From contig NZ_JARXVD010000015.1 in the NCBI RefSeq assembly GCF_029892685.1, positions 1-64,000 on the forward strand: 64,000 bases of DNA, in the 5' to 3' direction. Of the stretch, positions 26,340 to 35,103 are shown one piece after another. The position numbers were made by a program, and so were the translations under genes. This DNA comes from Mycobacterium sp. OTB74 (GTDB lineage Bacteria; Actinomycetota; Actinomycetes; Mycobacteriales; Mycobacteriaceae). Every line of letters begins with the position of its first letter. Position 1 is the stretch's first letter. Below the pieces are notes generated by a model. The model did no database searches, was not told where the DNA came from, and saw only the letters and a list, made by a program, of their open reading frames with translations.

Positions 26340-27203
26340 CTAACCGCGGGCCATGCGCTCCAGGCGGGCGATGCGGTCCTCGATCGGCGGGTGTGTGGAG
26401 AACAACTTGCCGATGCGCTCGCCGGACCGGAACGGGTTGGCGATCATCAGGTGTGCCTGCTCGGCCAGCTGGGGCTCGGGCGGCAGTGGCGCCCGCTGCA
26501 CCCCCGAACTGATCTTGCCCAGCGCACTGGCCAAAGCCAGCGGATCGCCGGTCAATTCGGCCCCGGACTGGTCGGCCTGGTATTCCCGCGAACGTGACAC
26601 CGCCAGCCGGATGATCGTCGCAGCAAGCGGTCCGAGAAGCGATATCAACAGCAGCACAAAGGGATTGGCCCGGTCGTCACGGTCGTTGCCGACGAAGCCG
26701 ATGAAATACGCGACGTTGACCAGCGCAGTGACCACCGACGCCATGGCGCCGGCGACACACGAGATCAAGATGTCGCGGTTGTACACGTGCGAGAGTTCGT
26801 GCCCCAGCACCGCACGTAGTTCGCGCTCGGTCAGGATGTCCAGGATTCCGGTAGTGCAGCACACCGCGGCGTTGCGCGGGTTACGACCGGTGGCGAACGC
26901 GTTGGGTGCTGCGGTGTCGCTGATGTACAGCCGGGGCATGGGCTGACGAGCAGTGGTGGCCAACTCCCGCACGATCCGGTGCATCGCCGGCGCCTGCATC
27001 TCGCTGACCGGTTGGGCGTGCATGGCCCGCAGCGCCATCTTGTCGCTGTTGAAGTAGACGTAGGCATTCATACCGACGGCGAACAGCGCGGACAGGATCA
27101 TGATGTTCTTGCCGAACAGCGAGCCCAAGAACACGATCAGCGCAGAAAAGCCGACCAGCAGCGCGAACGTCTTCGCAGTGTTCGCATGTGGGTGCCACGT
27201 CAT
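26340..27203 (-). CDS. htpX: Membrane zinc metalloprotease HtpX
   Basis: 287 residues, the expected length. M48-family protease that degrades damaged membrane proteins. Two N-terminal membrane helices (about 12-28 and 33-50), the zinc motif HELSH (H135, E136, H139) and the third ligand Glu in SREYQAD; two more hydrophobic segments lie between. The active site faces the cytosol in this family. It corresponds to Rv0563 and lies 76 bp downstream of grcC1 on the same strand, so it is probably co-transcribed. Confidence 0.96.
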   Translation of the reverse strand: MTWHPHANTAKTFALLVGFSALIVFLGSLFGKNIMILSALFAVGMNAYVYFNSDKMALRAMHAQPVSEMQAPAMHRIVRELATTARQPMPRLYISDTAAPNAFATGRNPRNAAVCCTTGILDILTERELRAVLGHELSHVYNRDILISCVAGAMASVVTALVNVAYFIGFVGNDRDDRANPFVLLLISLLGPLAATIIRLAVSRSREYQADQSGAELTGDPLALASALGKISSGVQRAPLPPEPQLAEQAHLMIANPFRSGERIGKLFSTHPPIEDRIARLERMARG

Positions 27204-27279
27204 CCGCTACCTCCAGGAACGTCAGAAGTCTTCGCCGATTTCAACGTCTGACGGAAGCCATCAGGTTCCAGAACGGCGG

Positions 27280-28287
27280 TCAGCCGTGCCGGTTGGCGGT
27301 GTAGTCGACCAGGTTGGCCAGCGCCAGCCGGCCCGGCAGATCGGGAAGATCTGCCAGCTCAGCGCGGGCTTCGTCGGCGTACCGCTTGACCGTTCGCTTG
27401 GCCTCGACCATGCCCTGTGACGCGCGCAGCAGCGTCAGTGCTTCAACCAGGTCGGCATCATTGTCGACCGGTCCGGCCAGCAGCACCCGCAGCCGATCGG
27501 TGTCCGGCCCGCTGTCGCGCAAGGCGTACAGCACCGGCAGGGTGTGGACGCCTTCGCGCAGGTCAGTGCCCGGAACCTTGCCCGACTCATCGGGCTCGCT
27601 GTCGATGTCGATGATGTCGTCGGAAATCTGGAAAGCGGTGCCGACAATGCCGCCCAGCCGACTGAGCCGTTCGATCTGGTCCTCATCGGCACCGGAGAAC
27701 GTCGCCCCGAACCGTCCGGACGCCGAGATGAGGCAGGCCGTCTTCTCGTACACCACCTTCAGGTAGTGCTCGACCTCGTCGGCACCCTCTGCAGCACCGC
27801 GGGTTTCTCGCATCTGCCCGGTGACCAGCTGAGCAAAGGTCTCGGCGATGATCCGCACCGCATCCGGCCCCAGCCGCGACACCAGTCGAGAAGCAGTCGC
27901 GAAGAGGTAGTCACCGGCCAGGATGGCGATGTTGTTGCCCCAGCGCGCGTTGGCGCTGTCGGCGCCGCGCCGCATCTGGGCCTCGTCCATGACGTCGTCG
28001 TGGTAGAGCGTCGCCAGGTGCACCAGCTCGATCACCGCACCGGCGATCGATACGGACTCATCGCCAGGGTGCGGGCCCAGCGACGCCGACAGCACCGTGA
28101 ACAACGGCCGGAAGCGCTTTCCGCCGGCCTGGAACAGATGCTGAACCGCCTCCGACATGAGTTCGTCGGCTTTACCGAGTTCGGTCGCCATCAGTTCTTC
28201 GATGCGCGCCACCGAATCACGGACCTCTGCGGCGAAGACGGCATCGCCGAAGTCCACGCCCGCGACCACCGTCGCTGGTGTCTTCAT
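27280..28287 (-). CDS. grcC1: Polyprenyl diphosphate synthase (GrcC1)
   Basis: 335 residues from ATG 28287, the length I recall for Rv0562. It condenses isopentenyl diphosphate units into a long-chain prenyl diphosphate, most likely the nonaprenyl tail attached by MenA. First Asp-rich motif: DDVMD (97-101) in LYHDDVMDEAQMRRG. Second: DDIIDID in QISDDIIDIDSE. GGKRFRP near residue 55 binds diphosphate. The gene diverges from menJ with only 21 bp between start codons, matching its metabolic link to menaquinone. Confidence 0.93.
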   Translation of the reverse strand: MKTPATVVAGVDFGDAVFAAEVRDSVARIEELMATELGKADELMSEAVQHLFQAGGKRFRPLFTVLSASLGPHPGDESVSIAGAVIELVHLATLYHDDVMDEAQMRRGADSANARWGNNIAILAGDYLFATASRLVSRLGPDAVRIIAETFAQLVTGQMRETRGAAEGADEVEHYLKVVYEKTACLISASGRFGATFSGADEDQIERLSRLGGIVGTAFQISDDIIDIDSEPDESGKVPGTDLREGVHTLPVLYALRDSGPDTDRLRVLLAGPVDNDADLVEALTLLRASQGMVEAKRTVKRYADEARAELADLPDLPGRLALANLVDYTANRHG

Positions 28288-28293
28288 GGGTCC

Positions 28294-28301
28294 AACATAC
28301 T
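28294..28301. promoter_or_regulatory. Overlapping divergent -10 hexamers between grcC1 and menJ
   Basis: Between start codons 21 bp apart, CATACT (28296-28301, plus) lies seven bases before the menJ ATG. TATGTT (28299-28294, minus) lies six bases before the grcC1 ATG. Both fit leaderless transcription, and the two hexamers share four base pairs. Only one polymerase could occupy the site at a time. Confidence 0.45.
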
Positions 28302-28308
28302 GGGCGGC

Positions 28309-29529
28309 ATGGTCGTACACGCGGATGTGGTCGTCGTTGGCGCCGGGCCCGCCGGGTCAGCAGCTGCTGCGTGGGCGGCTCGGGCCGGCCGCGACGTGCT
28401 GGTGATCGATTCCGCGCAGTTCCCCCGGGACAAGCCGTGCGGTGACGGGTTAACACCGCGCGCCATCGCTGAACTGCGTCGCTTGGGACTGACCGACTGG
28501 CTGGACGGACGAATCTGCCACCACGGCCTGCGGATGGCCGGGTTCGGCGCCGACGTACAGGTGCCCTGGCCGGGGCCGTCGTTCCCGCCGGTCAGCAGCG
28601 CAGTACCGCGTACCGAGTTGGACGACCGCATTCGCCAGGTCGCGCACGATGCCGGGGCCCGGATGCTACTGGGCGCCAAAGCTGTTGAGGTACAGCATGA
28701 TTCGTCCGGTCGAGTACGCACGTTGCAGCTCGACGACGGCCAAGAAGTGGACTTGACCGAATTGATCGTGGCCGACGGTGCCCGCTCGACCCTGGGCCGT
28801 GTGCTGGGCCGGGTCTGGCATCAGGAAACGGTCTACGGAGTTGCCATCCGCGCCTATCTGAAGACCCCGCGGGCCGCTGAGCCGTGGATCACCTCGCACC
28901 TGGAATTGCGCTCGCCGCAGGGCGAGGTGCTGCCCGGCTACGGCTGGATTTTCCCGCTGGGCAACGGAGAGGTGAACATCGGCGTGGGCGCGCTCGCCAC
29001 CGAGAAACGTCCCGCCGACGCCGCGCTGCGCCCGCTGCTGAACTACTACACCGATCTGCGCCGCGAGGAATGGGGCTTCGACGGCGCACCGCGGGCGGCA
29101 CGTTCGGCCCTGCTGCCGATGGGTGGCGCCGTTTCCGGTGTGGCCGGACCCAATTGGATGCTGATCGGCGATGCGGCCGCGTGCGTGAACCCGCTCAACG
29201 GCGAGGGCATCGACTACGGGCTGGAGACCGGACGACTGGCTGCCGAACTTGTGGGCTCGGGTGATCTGAGTGCGGTGTGGCCGGCGGTACTTCGAGAGCA
29301 TTACGCGGCTGGGTTTTCGGTGGCCCGCCGACTGGCCATCCTGTTGACGCTGCCACGGTTCCTGCCCCTGGCCGGCCCCGTGGCGATGCGTTCGCAGTTC
29401 CTGATGAATCTCGCGGTGCGCGCGATGGGAAACCTGGTGACCGATGAGGACGACGACTGGGTGGCGCGCGTCTGGCGACGCGCCGGTGCCGGTTCCCGAC
29501 GACTCGATCAGCGTAAGCCGTTCAGTTGA
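28309..29529 (+). CDS. menJ: Menaquinone reductase MenJ (geranylgeranyl reductase family flavoprotein)
   Basis: 406 residues from ATG 28309; the frame is open far upstream inside grcC1 but the FAD motif starts here. FAD-binding GAGPAG (11-16) in DVVVVGAGPAGSAAAAW, PRDKPCGDGLTPRA, then GDAAACVNPLNGEGIDYGLE in the second half, typical of the geranylgeranyl reductase family. The Rv0561c protein saturates one isoprene unit (beta position) of menaquinone-9 to give MK-9(II-H2). The neighbour grcC1 makes the prenyl tail. Confidence 0.93.
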   Translation: MVVHADVVVVGAGPAGSAAAAWAARAGRDVLVIDSAQFPRDKPCGDGLTPRAIAELRRLGLTDWLDGRICHHGLRMAGFGADVQVPWPGPSFPPVSSAVPRTELDDRIRQVAHDAGARMLLGAKAVEVQHDSSGRVRTLQLDDGQEVDLTELIVADGARSTLGRVLGRVWHQETVYGVAIRAYLKTPRAAEPWITSHLELRSPQGEVLPGYGWIFPLGNGEVNIGVGALATEKRPADAALRPLLNYYTDLRREEWGFDGAPRAARSALLPMGGAVSGVAGPNWMLIGDAAACVNPLNGEGIDYGLETGRLAAELVGSGDLSAVWPAVLREHYAAGFSVARRLAILLTLPRFLPLAGPVAMRSQFLMNLAVRAMGNLVTDEDDDWVARVWRRAGAGSRRLDQRKPFS

Positions 29530-29551
29530 GCTGGCGCCGAAACGTGAAGCA

Positions 29552-29582
29552 GATCGCGAGATTTCAGTGATTTCTCGCGATC
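29552..29582. terminator. Hairpin between menJ and ppnP
   Basis: GATCGCGAGA (29552-29561) and TCTCGCGATC (29573-29582) form a perfect 10-bp stem with an 11-base loop. It lies 22 bp after the menJ stop and before the end of the convergent ppnP. Confidence 0.7.
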
Positions 29583-29606
29583 AACTGCCCACTCAGCGTC
29601 GGAAAG

Positions 29607-29891
29607 TCAGCGGTATTCACACAGGTAAGCCGTCTCGACCTCGGTGCGCACTCCGAACTTGCTGTCGGCAGGGACAGTGAATTGTGTTCCGGCAGCGAAG
29701 GTTTCCCACTCGTCACGGCCGGGCAGCTTGACGGTCAGCGCACCGGAGACCACATGCATGATCTCAAGACTGGACGTACCGAACTCGTACTCGCCCACAG
29801 CCATGACGCCGACGGTCGCCGGTCCCTCCGGCATCGTGAAAGCGATCGATGCAACGTTGCCGTCGAAATACTCATTGACCTTGAACAACAC
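29607..29891 (-). CDS. ppnP: Pyrimidine/purine nucleoside phosphorylase PpnP (DUF1255, YaiE)
   Basis: 94 residues, the full single cupin domain of the family. Family motifs: NEYFDGNVASIAF near the start, TVGVMAVGEYEFGT, EIMHVVSGAL and the end VETAYLCEYR. PpnP splits nucleosides with phosphate to bases and ribose-1-phosphate. It stands alone on its strand, convergent with menJ. It is not part of the M. tuberculosis version of the region, so it has been gained here or lost there. Confidence 0.93.
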   Translation of the reverse strand: MLFKVNEYFDGNVASIAFTMPEGPATVGVMAVGEYEFGTSSLEIMHVVSGALTVKLPGRDEWETFAAGTQFTVPADSKFGVRTEVETAYLCEYR

Positions 29892-29949
29892 AACTCCTCG
29901 AACTTGAAAACTGGGTCAGGATATCTGGGCCCCAGACCCCTGCAGCCAC

Positions 29950-30891
29950 CTACACCACATATTTGAGTACGCCGAGCATCGCGTCCTCATCGGCCGGCTC
30001 ACGCGCGCACCGCTCCAACGCAGTCAGCACCTCCGAGTCGTCCATCCCGGTGCCGATACACACCAACTGAGTGCCCGTCCCGCGACGCTTCTGCAGCCGC
30101 AGCGAACTGCCTACCAGCTGCAGCAGGTATCGGTGGCCCTCGCCGAAATCAACGAAACCCTTTGCCCGGTAAAGACCCTCGGGTCGCTGACGGATAGCCT
30201 CCAGGAACACCCGCGGGTTCAGCGGATTGTCGGAGGTGAATTCGACGGTCTGGAACGCAGCGTGCTCGTGGTCATGATCGTCGTGCAGCAACTCATCGAG
30301 CGACATCTGCGCGGCCGGCGTCCGCGGTGCCGGCGGGTCTATCAGCAGCTCAGGGTCGACCCGGGCAAAGTTGATGGGCAGTAACGGAATTCGCGGTGCC
30401 AGCCGGCCTATCATCTCCGCCAGCGCATCCGCGTCACGAGCGTCGTCGACTTTGTTGAGCACCACCAGATCGGCCACCCGGACCGCATGTTCCAATTCGT
30501 CCGGCGGGTTGGCGGCGTCGACCACCAACACCAGGCCCACGTAGTGAAACCGCTTGTCGCCTGCGGTGATCAGCGTCCGGGCCAAAGCCGACGGTTCCGC
30601 GACACCGCTGGCCTCCACCACGATCAGGTCCAACGCCGGACGCACAGTGGCCAGCTTGCCCAGCATCTCGGCGGCTTCATCGTCGTCGACCGCGCAGCAG
30701 ATGCACCCGTTGGACAGCGATGCCATCGCATCGACCTGCCCCGCAACCAGCATGGCGTCGATGTTCACCGCGCCGAAGTCGTTGACCAGCGCGCCGATCC
30801 GCACGCCACGACCATTGCGCAGCAAGTGGTTCAGCAGCGTCGTCTTGCCGGAGCCGAGGAACCCGGCGACAGCCAGGACGGGAACACTCAA
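29950..30891 (-). CDS. CobW/COG0523-family GTPase (zinc metallochaperone type), coupled to menG
   Basis: 313 residues if translation starts at TTG 30891, which overlaps the menG stop (TTGA); the frame extends to 30957 inside menG. Walker A GFLGSGKTT lies at residues 10-18, the metal-binding CxCC motif in NGCICC, a Walker B-type EASGVAEP, and the base motif NKVD. A His/Asp-rich loop DDHDHEHAAF after residue 200 could bind zinc. The C-terminal CobW domain follows (YRAKGFVDF). These GTPases deliver metal to target proteins. The tight link to menG is curious but could be just shared transcription. Confidence 0.9.
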   Translation of the reverse strand: MSVPVLAVAGFLGSGKTTLLNHLLRNGRGVRIGALVNDFGAVNIDAMLVAGQVDAMASLSNGCICCAVDDDEAAEMLGKLATVRPALDLIVVEASGVAEPSALARTLITAGDKRFHYVGLVLVVDAANPPDELEHAVRVADLVVLNKVDDARDADALAEMIGRLAPRIPLLPINFARVDPELLIDPPAPRTPAAQMSLDELLHDDHDHEHAAFQTVEFTSDNPLNPRVFLEAIRQRPEGLYRAKGFVDFGEGHRYLLQLVGSSLRLQKRRGTGTQLVCIGTGMDDSEVLTALERCAREPADEDAMLGVLKYVV

Positions 30892-31574
30892 GGCTTGACG
30901 GCGACGTGCAATGCGACGATCCCGCCGGTCAGGTTGCGCCACCGCACTTGTTCCCAACCGGCCCCGCCGATACGCCGGGCCAGGTCGTCCTGGTCTGGCC
31001 AGGCCCTGATCGACTCGGCCAGATAGACGTAGGCCTCAGGGTTCGACGACACCGCGGTGGCCATGGCCGGCAGCGCCCGCATCAGGTACTCCTTGTAGAC
31101 CGTCGCGAACAGGCCGTTGGTCGGGGTGGAGAACTCACACACCACCAGCCGCCCACCGGGCCGGGTCACCCGGGCCATTTCGCGCAGGCCGGCGCTGAAG
31201 TCCACCACGTTGCGCAGCCCGAAGCTGATGGTCACCGCATCGAACACCCCGTCGTCAAAGGGCAGCTTTGTGGCGTCCCCCGCCACCTTCGGCACGTCCC
31301 GCGCTGCGCCGGCGGCCAGCATGCCGACGGAGAAGTCGCACGCCACACACCAGGCGCCCGAAGCTGCCAGTTCGACTGTCGACACTGCGGTACCGGCAGC
31401 CAGGTCCAGCACCTTGTCGCCGGGGCCTATGTCCAGCGCCGCTCTGGTCTGCCGACGCCAGAACCGGTCCTGTCCCAGTGACAGCACGGTGTTGGTGATG
31501 TCGTAGCGGCGGGCCACCCCGTCGAACATCGACGCAACCTCGTGCGGATCCTTCTCCAATGACGCGCGGCTCAC
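30888..31574 (-). CDS. menG: Demethylmenaquinone methyltransferase
   Basis: 228 residues. SAM-dependent methylation of demethylmenaquinone, the step after MenA. UbiE signatures: MFDGVARRYDITNTVLSLGQ near the start, motif I VLDLAAGTAVSTVELA, GDATKLPFDDGVFDAVTISF and the C-terminal LTGGIVALHVAVKP. It corresponds to Rv0558 (also called ubiE or menH in older annotation). GTG 31574 is the start. It leads a two-gene unit with the CobW GTPase and diverges from the SDR gene, 85 bp away. Confidence 0.95.
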   Translation of the reverse strand: MSRASLEKDPHEVASMFDGVARRYDITNTVLSLGQDRFWRRQTRAALDIGPGDKVLDLAAGTAVSTVELAASGAWCVACDFSVGMLAAGAARDVPKVAGDATKLPFDDGVFDAVTISFGLRNVVDFSAGLREMARVTRPGGRLVVCEFSTPTNGLFATVYKEYLMRALPAMATAVSSNPEAYVYLAESIRAWPDQDDLARRIGGAGWEQVRWRNLTGGIVALHVAVKP

Positions 31575-31659
31575 CGGGTCGACGCTACCGGTTCGTCTTG
31601 CTCCTCACGTGTGCGGCGGCCGCGGGAATGGATGAGCCACCGCGGGAGCTGTAACCGCC

Positions 31660-32484
31660 ATGAGTGAAAAGGTCTGGTTCATCACTGGGGCATCGCGGGG
31701 TTTCGGACGGGAATGGACGATCGCAGCGCTGGAGCGCGGCGACAAAGTGGCCGCGACGGCGCGTGAGCTGTCGACGCTGGACGATCTGGCGCAGCGGTAC
31801 GGTGACGCGCTGTTGCCGATCAAGCTCGATGTCACCGACCGCGACGCCGACTTCGCCGCGGTCAAGACGGCACACGACCATTTCGGCCGGCTCGACGTCG
31901 TGGTCAACAACGCCGGCTACGGCCAGTTCGGCTTCATCGAAGAACTGACCGAGAGCGAGGCTCGGGACCAGATCGAGACCAACGTGTTCGGTGCGCTCTG
32001 GATCACCCAGGCGGCGCTGCCGTATCTGCGGGCGCAGGGCAGCGGGCACATCATCCAGGTCTCCTCGATCGGCGGCATCAGCGCGTTCCCGGGCCTCGGC
32101 GCCTACCACGCGTCCAAGTGGGCGCTGGAAGGTTTCTCTCAGTCCCTGGCCGCCGAGGTCGAGCGGTTCGGCATCCACGTCACACTGATCGAGCCGGGCG
32201 GGTTCTCGACTGACTGGGGCGGCGCCTCGGCCAAGCGGACCGCCGAACTGGCGGCCTACGACGGGTTGCGTGCTGACGTGGCTCGCTGGCGGGGCGAGCT
32301 CAACGCGGTGCCGGGCGATCCGCACGCGTCCGCAGCCGCAGTACTGCAGATTGTTGACGCCGAAAAGCCGCCACTGCGGGTGTTTTTCGGCAGCGCGCCG
32401 CTGGCTCTGGCCAAAGCCGACTACGAAAGCCGGCTGAGCACCTGGGAAGAGTGGCAGCCGGTGTCCGAACTGGCCCAGGGCTGA
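31660..32484 (+). CDS. Short-chain dehydrogenase/reductase
   Basis: 274 residues. Classical SDR: cofactor site TGASRGFG near residues 9-16, NNAG at about 87-90 and the catalytic Ser plus YHASK (SSIGGISAFPGLGAYHASKW). The Arg right after TGAS and an Arg/Glu-rich first half do not settle NADPH versus NADH. The C-terminal part resembles oxidoreductases that act on small ketones or aldehydes. The substrate is unknown and it is not part of menaquinone synthesis in any way I can see. Confidence 0.9.
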   Translation: MSEKVWFITGASRGFGREWTIAALERGDKVAATARELSTLDDLAQRYGDALLPIKLDVTDRDADFAAVKTAHDHFGRLDVVVNNAGYGQFGFIEELTESEARDQIETNVFGALWITQAALPYLRAQGSGHIIQVSSIGGISAFPGLGAYHASKWALEGFSQSLAAEVERFGIHVTLIEPGGFSTDWGGASAKRTAELAAYDGLRADVARWRGELNAVPGDPHASAAAVLQIVDAEKPPLRVFFGSAPLALAKADYESRLSTWEEWQPVSELAQG

Positions 32485-32686
32485 CTCCGCGCGCGATGGT
32501 GTGTGTCGACGGGCCTGCTCTCATGGTTGCGATTGAGGCACCGCTCGGACGGGTGGTGCGCGCGGCGAGAGGCGCTGACCCGACGCACTTCGTTGAGGTT
32601 AAGGAGTCAACGAAGTGTCAGGCCAGCGGCGATGCCTCTAGGTTCTCCATCTCAGAGCAAGTAGCACCGCGTTTGTGAACAACGTT

Positions 32687-33202
32687 TCACAGGTGAAAGC
32701 TCCGATCTTTGAGACCAAGCTGTCGAATGCGTACACACTGGTCTGTTCCGTCAAGCCACAGCAAGAATCGGGAGGGTAAGGGCAATAGGTGCGCGACTGT
32801 GCTCGTAGGGACCGTAACGGGGTTGCCAACCGAGATGGAACGGCCCTGCCAGTGCAGGATGCCCGGATTCTTCCGGAGGTTTACCAACCAACTTGTCTTT
32901 GGCCCATAGGTGAGCGGAACGACAAATTCTGACGGTTGTTCGACAGCTCGTACGGGTGTGGTGTACCTGTGGCCAGCGCGGCGGCCGCTCACCTCAATGA
33001 CCGCGAAGATGCTGTGCGGGCGGCCAGCGCGACCTAGCCGGGTGACCATTTTGTTGGCGAAGCGTTTGTTGCGGTTGCGTTTGGCATCAATCACGGCCTG
33101 ATCACCCCTGCGCATTCCCGCCGCAATACGCATACGACGAACGAGACCGAATGCAAGCAGGGCGACTGCTATAGCCACTACCCGCTTTCGCGAGGCCGAC
33201 AT
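32687..33202 (-). CDS. Deazaflavin (F420)-dependent nitroreductase-family protein
   Basis: 171 residues from ATG 33202, chosen for AAGG upstream; a GTG lies nine bases before it. An N-terminal hydrophobic helix (VVAIAVALLAFGLVRRM) probably anchors it. The split-barrel domain carries family features: GRAGRPHSIFAVIEVSGRRAG, then VPLTYGPKTSWLVNLRKNPG, as in Ddn-like F420H2-dependent quinone reductases. Codon use and G+C are lower than in the flanking men genes. The 202 bp before it (32485-32686) show no gene. Confidence 0.8.
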   Translation of the reverse strand: MSASRKRVVAIAVALLAFGLVRRMRIAAGMRRGDQAVIDAKRNRNKRFANKMVTRLGRAGRPHSIFAVIEVSGRRAGHRYTTPVRAVEQPSEFVVPLTYGPKTSWLVNLRKNPGILHWQGRSISVGNPVTVPTSTVAHLLPLPSRFLLWLDGTDQCVRIRQLGLKDRSFHL

Positions 33203-33392
33203 GCCCGCCACCTTACGGGTTGCGCAAGCCAGCCCGGAATGTCCGGGTCAGAGCCTTGTGAAACGACCCGAAACTGCTCAGCGAGAAATCTCGGCCGCCA
33301 AACAGTCGGCAACGCTTGTCGGCCGGAGACGACAACTCCAACCCCGGTCTGGGATCAAGCGAACGATGAGCCGAGTTGATCGGCGATCCGAG

Positions 33393-33632
33393 TCAGTGGC
33401 GGCAGATCAGCCACTGGTCTCCGCAAGGCGCGCCGAAGCCGGGCCACAAAGACCACGGTCCGCCTTCGTAATCCGGATTCGGCCACAGTGTGGGACTCGG
33501 CGGAGGTTGATCCACTACAGACGGCACTGGTGGCGGTGAAGGCTGCGCCGCAGCTACGCCAGCGCCGCTCGTAAGACCTGTGGCGCTCGAAACTGCAACC
33601 ACCAGAAACACAGCGCGCTTGTGAAATTTCAT
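33393..33632 (-). CDS. Small secreted Pro-rich protein
   Basis: 79 residues from ATG 33632, with GGAGG five bases upstream. The signal peptide (KRAVFLVVAVSSATGLTSGAG) ends at VAAAQ-PSP. The mature chain of about 50 residues is Pro-rich, then Trp-rich (PNPDYEGGPWSLWPGFGAP) and ends with CGDQWLICRH, two cysteines that could pair. Similar tiny exported proteins are frequent in mycobacteria. The 281 bp upstream to mgtA hold nothing I recognise. Confidence 0.65.
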   Translation of the reverse strand: MKFHKRAVFLVVAVSSATGLTSGAGVAAAQPSPPPVPSVVDQPPPSPTLWPNPDYEGGPWSLWPGFGAPCGDQWLICRH

Positions 33633-33913
33633 CGCGCCTCCGCAAGTCCGGCAACGAAATCCTCTGCCAGCCTCCAGGCTATGCCGCGCCCGCCACAGCG
33701 ATGGCGAAATGTTGCAGTCAATGCAGAGCAATCGCCGGGTGTGTGCTCTGCCACTGGCAGGTGTCTGATGCGCGTGCCGCCTGGCGGTCGAGCCGCCCCG
33801 ACCGCCACACCTTTCCCGCAGTGGACGCAGAACGGGACGCGCCCCCCCCGGTAATTCGCCGAATGGCCAATTCTCGCAAGGAATTTCGAAGAATGTGGCC
33901 TTTCGAGGACCAG

Positions 33914-35041
33914 TTACGCAGCCAGCGCGCGCCGTTCGCCCAGCACCGCCTCGTAGTGCCCCAGCAGCTCCTCGCAGACCGCGGGCCAGGTGCGGCTCAG
34001 CACGCTGCGCCGCGCGGCCACCGAATAACGGGGCCGTTCAGCCAGCAGGTGATCGACCGCCGCGGGCAGCGACGACTCGAATTTCGGCACGGCCAATAGC
34101 ATCCCGGTGTGCATGGGGGTCACCAGATCACGCGGACCGCCGGCGTCGGGGGCGATCACCGGCACTCCGGAGGCCATGGCTTCCTGCACCGTCTGGCAGA
34201 ACGTCTCGTGCTCTCCGGCGTGGACGAAGACGTCCATGCTGGCGTATGCCGCAGCCAGCTCCTGGCCGTACAGCGCACCGGTGAAAACTGCTGTGGGCAG
34301 CAATGTTTGGAGCTTTGCCCGGTCGATACCGTCGCCGACGATCACGAGCTGAAGGTCATCGCGGGCAGCCAACACCGCCAGCCGCTCGACGTGCTTCTCC
34401 GGCGCCAACCGCCCGACGAATCCAACCACCGACTTGCCCTCCGGCGACCAGGACGCGCGCAACGCCGCGCTGCGCGCCGAGGGCACGAATCCGGTCACGT
34501 CAACCCCTCGCCCCCAGCGGTGAACCCGCGGAACACGGTGGGCAACAAGGTTTTCCATCGACGACGTAGATGGCGCCAGGGTACGGTCGGCGCGCGAGTG
34601 CAGGTGCCGGGTCCAGGCCCAGGCCGTGCTCGACATCGCGCCGACGCCATAGCTCTCGGCGAAACCTGCGATATCGGTCTGGAACACCGCGACCGTCGGC
34701 ACCTTCAGGTAGCGGGCCGCATGTAGTCCGCCGTAGCCCAGCAGAGCCGGCGAGGCCAGATGCACCACGTCGGGGTCAAAACCCCGCAGTACTCGCACCA
34801 TTCGAGGCCGCGGCACCCCCAGCGGCAGCGACGTGACCTTGGGGAACATCCGCGACGGCACCCGGTGCACCCGGATCCCGTCGTGCAAGCGGTCGGCGGG
34901 CTCCTGGCCGCGCGGAGTATCCGGTGCAATCACCAGGGCTTCATGGCCGGTGCGGCGCAGATGCTCAAGCACCCGCAGCACCGAGTTGGTGACGCCGTTG
35001 ACATTTGGCAGGAAGGACTCGGCCACAATTGCAACGCGCAC
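33914..35041 (-). CDS. mgtA: Alpha-mannosyltransferase MgtA (formerly PimB)
   Basis: 375 residues. GT4-type GT-B glycosyltransferase: MRVAIVAESFLPNVNGVTNS at the N-terminus, GRGVDVTGFVPS in the linker, then VVGFVGRLAPEKHVERL and the EX7E region HAGEHETFCQTVQEAMASG. MgtA adds mannose from GDP-mannose to a glucuronic acid diacylglycerol anchor, giving lipomannan-like glycolipids. It corresponds to Rv0557. GTG 35041 starts it. It is 62 bp downstream of the DUF3592-like gene in the menD operon direction. Confidence 0.92.
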   Translation of the reverse strand: MRVAIVAESFLPNVNGVTNSVLRVLEHLRRTGHEALVIAPDTPRGQEPADRLHDGIRVHRVPSRMFPKVTSLPLGVPRPRMVRVLRGFDPDVVHLASPALLGYGGLHAARYLKVPTVAVFQTDIAGFAESYGVGAMSSTAWAWTRHLHSRADRTLAPSTSSMENLVAHRVPRVHRWGRGVDVTGFVPSARSAALRASWSPEGKSVVGFVGRLAPEKHVERLAVLAARDDLQLVIVGDGIDRAKLQTLLPTAVFTGALYGQELAAAYASMDVFVHAGEHETFCQTVQEAMASGVPVIAPDAGGPRDLVTPMHTGMLLAVPKFESSLPAAVDHLLAERPRYSVAARRSVLSRTWPAVCEELLGHYEAVLGERRALAA

Positions 35042-35103
35042 ACCAGCAGCGTGTCATCGTCGCCTGACAGCAAGGTTGCCGACAGGCGGACGGGAGGCAA
35101 CCG

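Noticed and set aside
27544..28308. Upstream extension of menJ through grcC1
   Set aside because: It is antisense to grcC1, and the FAD motif begins at residue 11 from ATG 28309.
32451..32678. 75-codon plus-strand ORF after the SDR
   Set aside because: No domain, no ribosome site, and a composition expected of chance frames.
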